DNA of 64,000 bases from positions 1 through 64,000 of the forward strand of contig JAYTTF010000089.1 of assembly GCA_043745195.1 (NCBI GenBank), read 5' to 3'. The number at the start of each line of letters is the position of its first letter. The first letter of the stretch is position 1. The notes under the pieces are model-generated. The model did no database searches. It saw only the letters and a list, made by a program, of their open reading frames with translations, and was not told the origin of the DNA. A program made the position numbers and the translations under genes. This document shows positions 43,857-51,360 of this stretch, one piece after another. The DNA is from JANXSF01 sp043745195 (GTDB taxonomy: Bacteria; Acidobacteriota; Terriglobia; Bryobacterales; Bryobacteraceae).

Positions 43857-43894
43857 ATCCCCCGATGAGAATCGGGAGATTCTCATCGGGGGAT
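43857..43894 (+). terminator. Strong intrinsic terminator after the reductase gene
   Basis: A perfect 16-base-pair stem, ATCCCCCGATGAGAAT at 43857-43872 and its complement at 43879-43894, with the six-base loop CGGGAG, followed by ACTTTT. It serves the plus strand; toward the minus strand there is no T-run after the stem, although the sugar kinase ends only ten bases away. Confidence 0.85.
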
Positions 43895-43904
43895 ACTTTT
43901 AATA

Positions 43905-44987
43905 CTACCGTTGAATTCGAGCCGAGCCGCCCTTAGCAAACGCCTCAACTTGTTCCAGTGTAGCCATGGTTGTATCGCCCGGGAACGTGGTCAACAACGC
44001 GCCATGTGCCCAGCCAAGCTTCACGGCATCGGCCGGTTCAGCACCACTCAACATACCGTAGAATAGCCCTGCAGCGAACCCATCGCCTCCACCAACTCTA
44101 TCTACAACATCCAATTCGCAGGTGGGCGAAACGTGTGTCTTCCCATTCACCCACGCCACCGCACCCCAGCTATGCCGGTTGGTGGAATGCACTTCGCGTA
44201 AAGTTGTGGCCACCACTTTAATCTGTGGATGCTGCTTGGTAACATTGTCGATCATGCCGAAAAACGCGCTTGGATCCAACTTCGATTTTGCGGCCACTTC
44301 CGGTCCAGCAATCCCCAGCCCTTTTTGCAGATCCTCTTCGTTGCCCACCAGCACATCCACATTTTTCACAATACGATGGATCACCTTCAACGCCCGTTCA
44401 TGCCCGCCGGCAATGTTCCAAAGCTTTTCCCGATAATTGAGATCGAGCGAAACAACCGCACCAGCAGCCTTTGCCGCTTCCATGCCTTCAATGATAAGTT
44501 CCGGCGTGGTTTTTGATAGAGCCGCGAAAATTCCACCTGTATGGAACCAGCGAACGCCGCCGGAAAAGATTGCTTTCCAATCAAAATCCCCTGGCTTCAA
44601 CTGTGCCGCAGCTTCGTTGCAGCGATTATAAAAAACCACCGGAGCGCGCATGCCCTGGCCGCGATCACTATATACGGTGGCCATATTGGGCCCGTTGACG
44701 CCATCGTGTTTAAAGCGCTTATAGAAAGACTTCACGCCCATCGCCTTAACGCGTTCGGCAATTAATTCGCCTACGGGATATTCCGACATCGCCGAAACCA
44801 CGGCCGTGTTCAATCCGAAACAATCCGACAAATTTGCTGCCACGTTGAACTCGCCGCCGCTGACGTGAATCTTGCACTCGGTGGCCTTTCGAAAGGGAAT
44901 AATTCCTGGATCAAGACGGTTCACCAGTGCCCCCAGCGCAACAAGGTCAAAGGCGCCCTTGGGGCGGATTTTCAAACCATACTTCAT
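43905..44987 (-). CDS. PfkB family sugar kinase, 2-keto-3-deoxygluconate kinase-like
   Basis: A 360-residue ribokinase-fold kinase. The substrate side has VSGGEFNVAANLSDCFGLNT near residue 45, the middle VVSLDLNYREKLWN, VDVLVGNEEDLQKGLG and the ATP/anion-hole motif DRVGGGDGFAAGLFYGM near residue 300 with the catalytic Asp. The combination with LDLNYREKLW is typical of KdgK-like enzymes that phosphorylate 2-keto-3-deoxygluconate, a product of uronic acid breakdown. Single-gene transcript between two terminating structures. Confidence 0.82.
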   Translation of the reverse strand: MKYGLKIRPKGAFDLVALGALVNRLDPGIIPFRKATECKIHVSGGEFNVAANLSDCFGLNTAVVSAMSEYPVGELIAERVKAMGVKSFYKRFKHDGVNGPNMATVYSDRGQGMRAPVVFYNRCNEAAAQLKPGDFDWKAIFSGGVRWFHTGGIFAALSKTTPELIIEGMEAAKAAGAVVSLDLNYREKLWNIAGGHERALKVIHRIVKNVDVLVGNEEDLQKGLGIAGPEVAAKSKLDPSAFFGMIDNVTKQHPQIKVVATTLREVHSTNRHSWGAVAWVNGKTHVSPTCELDVVDRVGGGDGFAAGLFYGMLSGAEPADAVKLGWAHGALLTTFPGDTTMATLEQVEAFAKGGSARIQR

Positions 44988-45092
44988 TCAACTCTCCTCT
45001 GTGTAAAGACGAATTTTCCGGAACGGAATGCGTTTGCCGAATGCCCAATATAACAAACCCAACGCCTTCGATTCTGGTTATGATGGTTACCC

Positions 45093-45725
45093 ATGTGGAA
45101 ACTTATTTTGCTGTCCTCGTTGCTGTTGTCACTGAATGCTCAGACTTGGGTGTTTGACCGTCTCGACAAAATTGGCGGTCACCCCACTAAGGTGGAAGGG
45201 CATCCTCGCGTAATTGAAGAAGGCGGCAAGAAAGCTGTGGAGTTCAATGGCGTGGATGATGCTATTTTTGTTGAAAACCATCCGTTGACTGGTGCCAAAA
45301 TATTCACCTGGGAAGTGATCTTCAAACCCTCAAGCACTGGGAAAGCCGAACAGCGTTTCTTCCACATGCAGCAGAATGCCCCAAGTACCAACCGCCTGCT
45401 TTTTGAAACGCGTCTGCTAAATGGCAAGTGGTGTTTGGATAGCTTTGCCCAAACAGACACGGGTTCAAAGCCCCTAATTGATCGGGAAAAGCTGCATTCA
45501 CTGGACGCCTGGCATCATGTGGCTATGGTTTATGACGGCAAAGAATTCCGGCACTACGTCGATGGCGTGTTGCAAGGCAGCGCAATTGTTGCTCTGGCTC
45601 CCCAGGGGGAAGGCCGCACTTCGATTGGAGTGCGCATGAATCGGGTTGATTATTTTAAGGGAGCCGTTCGCCTGGCTCGAATGACGAATCGTGCCCTAAC
45701 TGTTGCTGAGTTTTTGAAGCCCTAG
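45093..45725 (+). CDS. Secreted LamG/concanavalin A-like lectin domain protein
   Basis: A 210-residue protein with a signal peptide (MWKLILLSSLLLSLNAQ) and one LamG-type jelly-roll domain: AVEFNGVDDAIFVENHPLTG, FTWEVIFKPSSTGKAEQRFF, LDAWHHVAMVYDGKEFRHYV and the end FKGAVRLARMTNRALTVAEF. Such domains bind carbohydrate. Its stop codon lies inside the first arm of the palindromic element at 45722, so the element either inserted there or is part of the gene's 3' end. Confidence 0.82.
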   Translation: MWKLILLSSLLLSLNAQTWVFDRLDKIGGHPTKVEGHPRVIEEGGKKAVEFNGVDDAIFVENHPLTGAKIFTWEVIFKPSSTGKAEQRFFHMQQNAPSTNRLLFETRLLNGKWCLDSFAQTDTGSKPLIDREKLHSLDAWHHVAMVYDGKEFRHYVDGVLQGSAIVALAPQGEGRTSIGVRMNRVDYFKGAVRLARMTNRALTVAEFLKP

Positions 45726-45877
45726 CAGCCCGTGGCGTTAGTCCCCAGATCGGCAAACCGGGGACGGCCTTCGAATTTCCGCGTACCGGAAACTCCTGTA
45801 TTCAAACAATGTTCCTGGCGCGGAATTTCGTTGGCTGTCGGCTTGCCAGCGGACACAATAAAACCACGGGCTGCTAG
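45722..45877. repeat. 156-bp element closed by a 14-bp perfect inverted repeat
   Basis: CTAGCAGCCCGTGG at 45722-45735 is the exact reverse complement of CCACGGGCTGCTAG at 45864-45877. Inside lie further foldbacks: GTCCCC with GGGGAC (45742-45766), TTTCCG with CGGAAA (45777-45794), and GCTG with CAGC near 45833-45851. A single strand would fold as a closed multi-branch structure. It has no coding frame and covers the LamG stop codon. It fits a small mobile palindromic element or a structured RNA. Confidence 0.7.
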
Positions 45878-46117
45878 AGGCCGGGAGTTGTGCGCTTTCA
45901 ACTATTAGGACTAGTCGTCATGTTGAGTAGGTTCGGTTATCTTTGCGGGGCGGGCGATTCCGCCTGCCCGCCCACTCGCTTGCTTGCGAACGTTCTTATA
46001 AACCGGAATCAAGGAAAACTTATGGAGCGTGCGTTTATCCCTACCGCACTGAAATTGCCGAAATGATTCTGGCGAGCTATGCCGCAGTTGCACGACTCCA
46101 TAATCTGGATACCGCAA

Positions 46118-46216
46118 GCCAGTGGGGACACGGAGGGCTGGCACGAGCTACGGGACTTCCCATGAAACCATTGCTTTGCCCTATGCGAGCTGCCAGTCTT
46201 CAGTGTCCCCACTGGC
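46118..46216. repeat. 99-bp long hairpin with 14-bp perfect outer stem
   Basis: GCCAGTGGGGACAC at 46118-46131 is the exact reverse complement of GTGTCCCCACTGGC at 46203-46216. An inner pair CTGGCA (46138-46143) and TGCCAG (46191-46196) continues the foldback. A shorter GC-rich hairpin GGGCGGGC/GCCCGCCC lies at 45949-45974. The stretch 45878-46320 has no gene that I can support. Confidence 0.65.
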
Positions 46217-46320
46217 GGCAATTTTTAAAAACTTCAGGCTCACCCCTTGGGTGATGCAATATTTCTTAATTCCCGCACGGAAAGTCAATCATTTTGCGGT
46301 TTTTTGTTAGTTAGTTCTTC

Positions 46321-46340
46321 TCAACTGCCGTTTCTAGGAT
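46321..46340 (+). repeat. Left copy of the 20-bp direct repeat flanking the CRISPR locus
   Basis: TCAACTGCCGTTTCTAGGAT. The identical 20 bases occur in the same orientation at 57359-57378. The six bases before it (TTCTTC) also precede a degenerate copy at 57444. The pair encloses the whole CRISPR-Cas locus, about 11.0 kb. Confidence 0.8.
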
Positions 46341-46349
46341 TATCTGTTC

Positions 46350-46478
46350 ATGGCCAGTCCGCAATCGGACAATGTGACAATCATCAACTTTGCCACGGAC
46401 AAGGTGATTGCGCTTGTTGGCGTTGGAAAAACCCCTTGGATTTTTGATGCCGACTCCGGATGCGATATCTCGGTCTAA
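46350..46478 (+). pseudogene. Fragment of a YVTN/NHL-type beta-propeller gene
   Basis: An ATG at 46350 opens a 42-codon frame that ends at TAA 46476-46478. The product (NVTIINFATDKVIALVGVGK, then TPWIFDADSG) looks like one blade of a YncE/YVTN beta-propeller, in which the unit xVxVIDxATxKVVATIxVG-xxPWGV repeats many times. One blade alone is not a working protein, so this is most likely the remnant of a larger gene cut at the edge of the CRISPR island. No ribosome-binding site is visible. Confidence 0.5.
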
Positions 46479-46485
46479 CTAAAAC

Positions 46486-48336
46486 TCAGCGTGTGGTGAA
46501 CACCGGATATTCGGCAACTTCGCCTTCGATGACTCGGGCTAACAGGCGGACTTGAACTTCCAATAGCCTGCGGTAGCTGAGTTTATAGTCGAACAATGGG
46601 TGCGTCACTAACTGATCAAACCGCATATCCATTGCCCTAAAAAAACCTTTGCGGCCAGCAGGTTTCAAGGCGCAGGCACCGCCGGAATAGACGAAATCAT
46701 CCAGCGTAACCATGCCTGTATTTACGGCGGTAAGCACTGCCGAATCTGCAATCAAAGGGCGAAATGGCTCCATCAGGTCCAGGGCCAGTGCCGGCCGCCC
46801 GAAGCGCGGTTGATGATAGAACCCAAGCAGTGGATCAAATCCCACGGCGAAACAAGCGATGGTCATTTCCTTTGCAAGGATGCTATACGCCAGCGACAGC
46901 AATGCATTTACCGGATCACGAGGCGGACGGCGATTGCGGCCGTCGAAATCAAAACCAAAACGCGTAGCCCTCGAATGGGCGTCACCGTCTTCCTCTGCAT
47001 TCTTCAACATGCCGGAAAGATTCTGGAAATAGTGACGCGCAGCAACTCCTTCAATCCCAAGCAGCGATTCAATCGCCGTGGCCTCGGTTGCCTGCTCCCC
47101 AAGATTCTTCATCTGATCCAAAGCGAGTTTCGGAGGCTCCAGATGGTTCCGCATCAGCATCGTCCGCTGATTCCGGATCTTTCCTGCCACCAACTTCCGT
47201 GCCAGATTCAGGCAAAACTCCGGCCGGTCGGCCAGCCGGAATTGCTTCTGGCGAAGAAAGATATTTTTCGTATTCAGTCCGGATGCGATTCCGTAAAATC
47301 CTCCACCTTGTGAAAAATAGCAGACCGGAATTTCCGCCTCAAACAGAGCCTGCATGGTCTGCGTGGTCACCTGGATATTCCCCATCAAATTCAGTTGCGA
47401 AATATCGCGCAGCCGCACTTCCTGTACTACGGTGTCCTTGTACACTCCTGCAACTTTCCGTCCTTCCTTAACCTGTAAAACCTCGCCGGATTTTCCAACT
47501 TTTAGACCTTGCGTATTCACATACAGTGGAATGCGAGGCGTTCTTGGGGCGATCAATCGCCGCACACCTTCCCCAGCCGCAGGTTTGCGCGGTGCCCGTT
47601 CCTGAATATAGCCGGTCCCCGCCAAGTCAAACAGCTCAAGTTGTTGCGACGCGCCAGGAAGCAAGGCGTTAGTTTCATCGGGCAGGCAAATCCCCACCAG
47701 CGAACAGCGCGGACACTTCGGCGAATCTTCCAGAGGTGGTGGAATCGTTCCATTGGCGGCAAGGTCCCATGCTCCTAGAACCGCATCCCGAACCTCTTGC
47801 AGTTCGGCAGGTCCCACAGAAATGCGCACACGCTGCTTAGTGGCGGCATAGTAAATTACCGCTTCGTCGCATTCGTAACCGTTTTCCCGCAACAGCATCG
47901 CCTGAAGAACCACCTGAACGCGATCCGCAGGCCAAGCTGCGGGTATACCCTGAAATTCAGTTGGGCCGCCACGTTTATAGTCAACTGGCGTCAGTTTCCC
48001 GCCATCAGCCTCGGCCAAATCCAATTTTGCGATCACCCGTAAGGTTGTACTGGAAAGAGTCAGGGAACGAGTGTGGAACTGTTCGTCTGCTGAAAGTTCA
48101 GCGGCCACCGGCAGCGCATCCGCCGGACGGTCTACCCTTTTGTGAACGGTTGCCCCTTCAATGGTGTCGGCGGAATGCGCAAACAATGCGTCTACCCATT
48201 CATAGTAGAAAAGGCGTGGGCAATAGACGAATTCATTGACCATGCGCGCCGGGAGCAAGTCTGGCAACTGGATTCGCTGAACGTTCGCGCCGGACTCCGG
48301 TGAAGCTGGGTTTCTGAAAAGAGGAAGAGTGGACAC
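46486..48336 (-). CDS. cas4-cas1: Cas4-Cas1 fusion, CRISPR adaptation
   Basis: A 616-residue fusion typical of type I-G. The Cas4 part (about 1-225) has the iron-sulfur cysteines C39 (FVYCPRLFYYEW) and C208, C211, C217 (KCPRCSLVGICLPD), with RecB-type residues D106 (AKLDLAEADG) and D119/K121 (PVDYKRG). The Cas1 part (from about 265) has the metal-binding residues E429 (GIEGVAARHYF), H508 (LGFYHQPRFGRP) and D520/E523 (LDLMEPFRPL). Cas1 integrates new spacers, and fused Cas4 selects and trims prespacers by their PAM. It is last in the minus-strand locus, 32 bases after cas2, and all catalytic residues look intact. Confidence 0.96.
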   Translation of the reverse strand: MSTLPLFRNPASPESGANVQRIQLPDLLPARMVNEFVYCPRLFYYEWVDALFAHSADTIEGATVHKRVDRPADALPVAAELSADEQFHTRSLTLSSTTLRVIAKLDLAEADGGKLTPVDYKRGGPTEFQGIPAAWPADRVQVVLQAMLLRENGYECDEAVIYYAATKQRVRISVGPAELQEVRDAVLGAWDLAANGTIPPPLEDSPKCPRCSLVGICLPDETNALLPGASQQLELFDLAGTGYIQERAPRKPAAGEGVRRLIAPRTPRIPLYVNTQGLKVGKSGEVLQVKEGRKVAGVYKDTVVQEVRLRDISQLNLMGNIQVTTQTMQALFEAEIPVCYFSQGGGFYGIASGLNTKNIFLRQKQFRLADRPEFCLNLARKLVAGKIRNQRTMLMRNHLEPPKLALDQMKNLGEQATEATAIESLLGIEGVAARHYFQNLSGMLKNAEEDGDAHSRATRFGFDFDGRNRRPPRDPVNALLSLAYSILAKEMTIACFAVGFDPLLGFYHQPRFGRPALALDLMEPFRPLIADSAVLTAVNTGMVTLDDFVYSGGACALKPAGRKGFFRAMDMRFDQLVTHPLFDYKLSYRRLLEVQVRLLARVIEGEVAEYPVFTTR

Positions 48337-48368
48337 GGGGCCTCCAAGTGTTATTTATTCTGCCGCGC

Positions 48369-48674
48369 TCAAATCACCAGACACGGTTCGTCGATGGGGG
48401 AATAGGCCTTCCCCATTGCAGTGATCATTCGATCTCCCCGGGCGCTGGCAGGCCCAAGGTTGACGAACAGTATCTGGTCCAATTTGGTGTTGATAATTTC
48501 GCGGAGATCGCGTTTCAATTCCGCTAGATCCTGTGTGGTGAGCGAGCATTCAAAGACGGATTCCTGCAGGTGATCACCGTAGCCGCGAAGAGTTTGAAAC
48601 ACTTTGCGAATGCGGCGCGGCCCCCCGTCAGAACTAACGGCAATGTCGTAGCAGACGATGTAGCTGGTGCGCAT
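48369..48674 (-). CDS. cas2: CRISPR-associated protein Cas2
   Basis: A 101-residue ferredoxin-fold protein. The first strand is TSYIVCYDIAVSSDGGPRRI with the conserved Asp, followed by RKVFQTLRGYGDHLQESVFE, the usual Cas2 helix and strand. It bridges two Cas1 dimers in the integration complex. The ATG at 48674 has a strong AGGAGG ribosome-binding site. It starts 51 bases after the trailer end of the array, so it can be translated from a read-through pre-crRNA transcript. Confidence 0.95.
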   Translation of the reverse strand: MRTSYIVCYDIAVSSDGGPRRIRKVFQTLRGYGDHLQESVFECSLTTQDLAELKRDLREIINTKLDQILFVNLGPASARGDRMITAMGKAYSPIDEPCLVI

Positions 48675-48724
48675 CGTTCCTCCTGAAAGTTGAAATTAGG
48701 GAAGGCGGAGATCTGCAAATACCG

Positions 48725-50284
48725 GCTTCAATGTGGCTGAGGTCTTTCGATCTCAGAAATCCGCCGCGTGCCACGATACGTGGAGGGTGACAGGGCGCTT
48801 CAATGGGGCTGAGGTCTTTCGATCTCAGAAATGCAGTAGCAGCGAGGCACGCCGCTACCCGGAAGATTGCTTCAATGGGGCTGAGGTCTTTCGATCTCAG
48901 AAATGTTGGCGTCCACACAGAACCGCCGTCGAAGCATTTGCTTCAATGGGGCTGAGGTCTTTCGATCTCAGAAATCCGTTTTGCAATCCAAATTGATAGG
49001 TTTTCTGGTACGCTTCAATGGGGCTGAGGTCTTTCGATCTCAGAAATATGCCGTACCGTGTGAAGCTGGATTGCATTCCACTGCGCTTCAATGGGGCTGA
49101 GGTCTTTCGATCTCAGAAATCCGATGACTCGAAACGCCTTTGGTTTATTGGAGTTCGGCTTCAATGGGGCTGAGGTCTTTCGATCTCAGAAATGACTAAA
49201 AAGACATCTCCGTCCGTGGTGCCGATGGTGTCCTTCAATGGGGCTGAGGTCTTTCGATCTCAGAAATGATGCAATCGGATTGTTGTGAGGAGAAACAATG
49301 GGAAGCCTTCAATGGGGCTGAGGTCTTTCGATCTCAGAAATCAGATTCCAGGCATGACTCTTATCTGCCAACTTGCACTTCAATGGGGCTGAGGTCTTTC
49401 GATCTCAGAAATCATGAAAGTCCGGCTGCAAAGAATTCGGACACTCGACTTCAATGGGGCTGAGGTCTTTCGATCTCAGAAATTTGTGGCGATCACAACA
49501 TCAAGGACCTCCGAGGACGTACTTCAATGGGGCTGAGGTCTTTCGATCTCAGAAATTAAATCCAGCGCCGCCCGTTGCGGCTTGTGGTTTTGACTTCAAT
49601 GGGGCTGAGGTCTTTCGATCTCAGAAATCAAATCCACCACCCGGAAAGATAATCCATACATATCACTTCAATGGGGCTGAGGTCTTTCGATCTCAGAAAT
49701 GTGGGACGCAAGGGAGGCATGATTGGAAGCGCAAGCACTTCAATGGGGCTGAGGTCTTTCGATCTCAGAAATCAGCAGATGGGGGTAGCACTCGTAACCG
49801 TAGAAGGCGACTTCAATGGGGCTGAGGTCTTTCGATCTCAGAAATCGCCTGGTGCGGGTGAGATACGGTTGCAGCTGGAACAACTTCAATGGGGCTGAGG
49901 TCTTTCGATCTCAGAAATTCAAACACTGCATCGGATTTTTCGGCGTTGTTTCCCGACTTCAATGGGGCTGAGGTCTTTCGATCTCAGAAATAACTTGCCG
50001 CAACTGATTTTGAAACGTCCGCCAAAACACTTCAATGGGGCTGAGGTCTTTCGATCTCAGAAATAAGCTGGTCGTCGGATTTCTTGCCGCCGTACGCCCG
50101 CTTACTTCAATGGGGCTGAGGTCTTTCGATCTCAGAAATCCACCGCAATGTCGCAAGTGAAAGTCTGCGCATATGACTTCAATGGGGCTGAGGTCTTTCG
50201 ATCTCAGAAATTGCTTCAGGACGTTCTCACCTTGCACGGCAGCCAGTTACTTCAATGGGGCTGAGGTCTTTCGATCTCAGAAAT
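48725..50284 (-). CRISPR. Type I-G CRISPR array, 22 repeats and 21 spacers
   Basis: Repeats are 36 bases and start at 48725, 48797, 48869, 48940, 49012, 49085, 49158, 49232, 49306, 49377, 49448, 49521, 49593, 49665, 49737, 49810, 49883, 49956, 50029, 50104, 50176 and 50249. Spacers are 35-39 bases. On the minus strand the repeat opens ATTTCTGAGATC, has a GAAA loop and GACCTCAG, and ends CCCCATTGAAG plus one variable base. The stem CTGAGATC/GACCTCAG has one A-C mismatch and a GNRA tetraloop; the 11 bases after the stem are like the 5' handle of type I-C repeats. The ATTGAAG end, the degenerate repeat at 48725 (one substitution), the AT-rich leader at 50285 and the cas gene direction all place the transcript on the minus strand. 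All repeats but the first are identical in the other 35 positions. Confidence 0.97.
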
Positions 50285-50481
50285 AGCTGCCTTTCTAAAT
50301 ATTCTATTTTCAATGATCTGCGTCATCTTTTGCGAGCGGCCTCAGTTTAGGTGAATTCAATTCTAGAAAATAGGCTCGTTAGCTTGTACTTTGCCACACA
50401 AGTTCATGAAAATCAAGCCTTATTCCATTGCGCGAGCGGCTCCCGGTGTTTTCCTCACCATCTCGTCACTCGCGTATGCTT
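50285..50481 (-). promoter_or_regulatory. CRISPR leader
   Basis: The 197 bases between the csb3/cas8-like stop and the newest repeat are non-coding and AT-rich next to the array (on the minus strand ATTGAAAATAGAATATTTAG). The nine-mer GCGAGCGGC occurs at 50332-50340 and again at 50432-50440, exactly 100 bases apart in the same orientation; such leader words can be anchoring motifs for the integration complex. A promoter must lie here, but I see only weak hexamers. Confidence 0.7.
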
Positions 50482-51360
50482 TTAACCCACCATTCGACCG
50501 GGTGTGAAGTTGCGATATTTCCCTTCAGTCAATCGTTCGCTTTGATAAATCGCCTGAATACCTCTTTCCATGATGCCGGTTCCGCCTTCAAACAACCAGC
50601 GAGTAAAAGGAATCAGGGAACGAAGAACATCTACTGTAATGGGGTCCCGCCAGATTGGCCAAACCAACATTTTATTCCTACTCAGGTCAAAGCCAGCCGT
50701 CCGCAATCCTTTTGACGATGGATAGCTGGGAAACAATGGGAGGGCCGAAAATGCCAACCGATTTGCCCACCAAACCGTTTGCAGTTTGTCTTTTGAAGGG
50801 TCCAGCCCCCTCAATGCGTGCGGACGGTAGTCGGCCGGATCCCACCGCAAGGAATACCCCTCGTCAAGATATTTCCAAGGTTCGAAAAGAGCACCGGTCA
50901 AATCTTCAGGAACCACATTCTCAATCAAATAACGAGCGAATCCCAAAAAGTGTTGATGCCCGGCTCCGGCCATTGTTCTGAAGCCCGTATCTTGCGCCTG
51001 CCCTTCGTCGGTTGCCGTTTCGGTTGCCAGCGCGGCGAGCAACGCCAAATCCTGGTTATTCTCCAATAATTCGCGGAACTCAGCCGGCGTGAACTTAAGG
51101 TCTAAAAACTGCTCAGCTACCGATGGCACAGGGCGGGGCAGCCCGCACAGCCTCTTCACCAAAACCTTCACCAGATCATCCGCAGTTCCGCACGCCGACC
51201 AAATCACTGGCGACCAAGTGGATCGCTGCCTGGTCCAACTCAGCCGAACTTCACCGGAAGCCGCTTGGTCCAATTCATACAACACCCCCAACGCCGCAAG
51301 AAATCCCAGCAGATTGTGCCCCTCGATTCCTGATAAGGGAATTGGATTCAGCTTGTTCAT
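50482..51360 (-). CDS. csb3: Type I-G Cas8-like large subunit (Csb3 type)
   Basis: A 292-residue protein at the place of the large subunit in type I-G operons. The N-terminus IPLSGIEGHNLLGFLAALGV is the best-kept motif of this group. Later parts (GFRTMAGAGHQHFLGFARYL, WDPADYRPHALRGLDPSKDK, GFDLSRNKMLVWPIWRDPIT) fit the family by place and length. Large subunits recognise the PAM and help R-loop formation. It is shorter than the Csx17 type of about 700 residues. Its ATG overlaps the cas3 stop by four bases. Confidence 0.8.
   Translation of the reverse strand: MNKLNPIPLSGIEGHNLLGFLAALGVLYELDQAASGEVRLSWTRQRSTWSPVIWSACGTADDLVKVLVKRLCGLPRPVPSVAEQFLDLKFTPAEFRELLENNQDLALLAALATETATDEGQAQDTGFRTMAGAGHQHFLGFARYLIENVVPEDLTGALFEPWKYLDEGYSLRWDPADYRPHALRGLDPSKDKLQTVWWANRLAFSALPLFPSYPSSKGLRTAGFDLSRNKMLVWPIWRDPITVDVLRSLIPFTRWLFEGGTGIMERGIQAIYQSERLTEGKYRNFTPGRMVG

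Noticed and set aside
45943..46254. 103-codon frame left of the CRISPR locus
   Set aside because: It runs through both arms of the 99-bp hairpin, has no ribosome-binding site and looks like translated repeat sequence.
48733..49898. Open frames with repeated NGAEVFRSQK or FLRSKDLSPIEA units
   Set aside because: They are translations of the CRISPR repeats, not protein repeats.
48725..50284. Plus-strand orientation of the CRISPR array
   Set aside because: The G-U pair in the stem favours it slightly, but the ATTGAAG repeat end, the degenerate repeat at the cas2 side, the GNRA loop, the leader and the cas gene direction all favour the minus strand.
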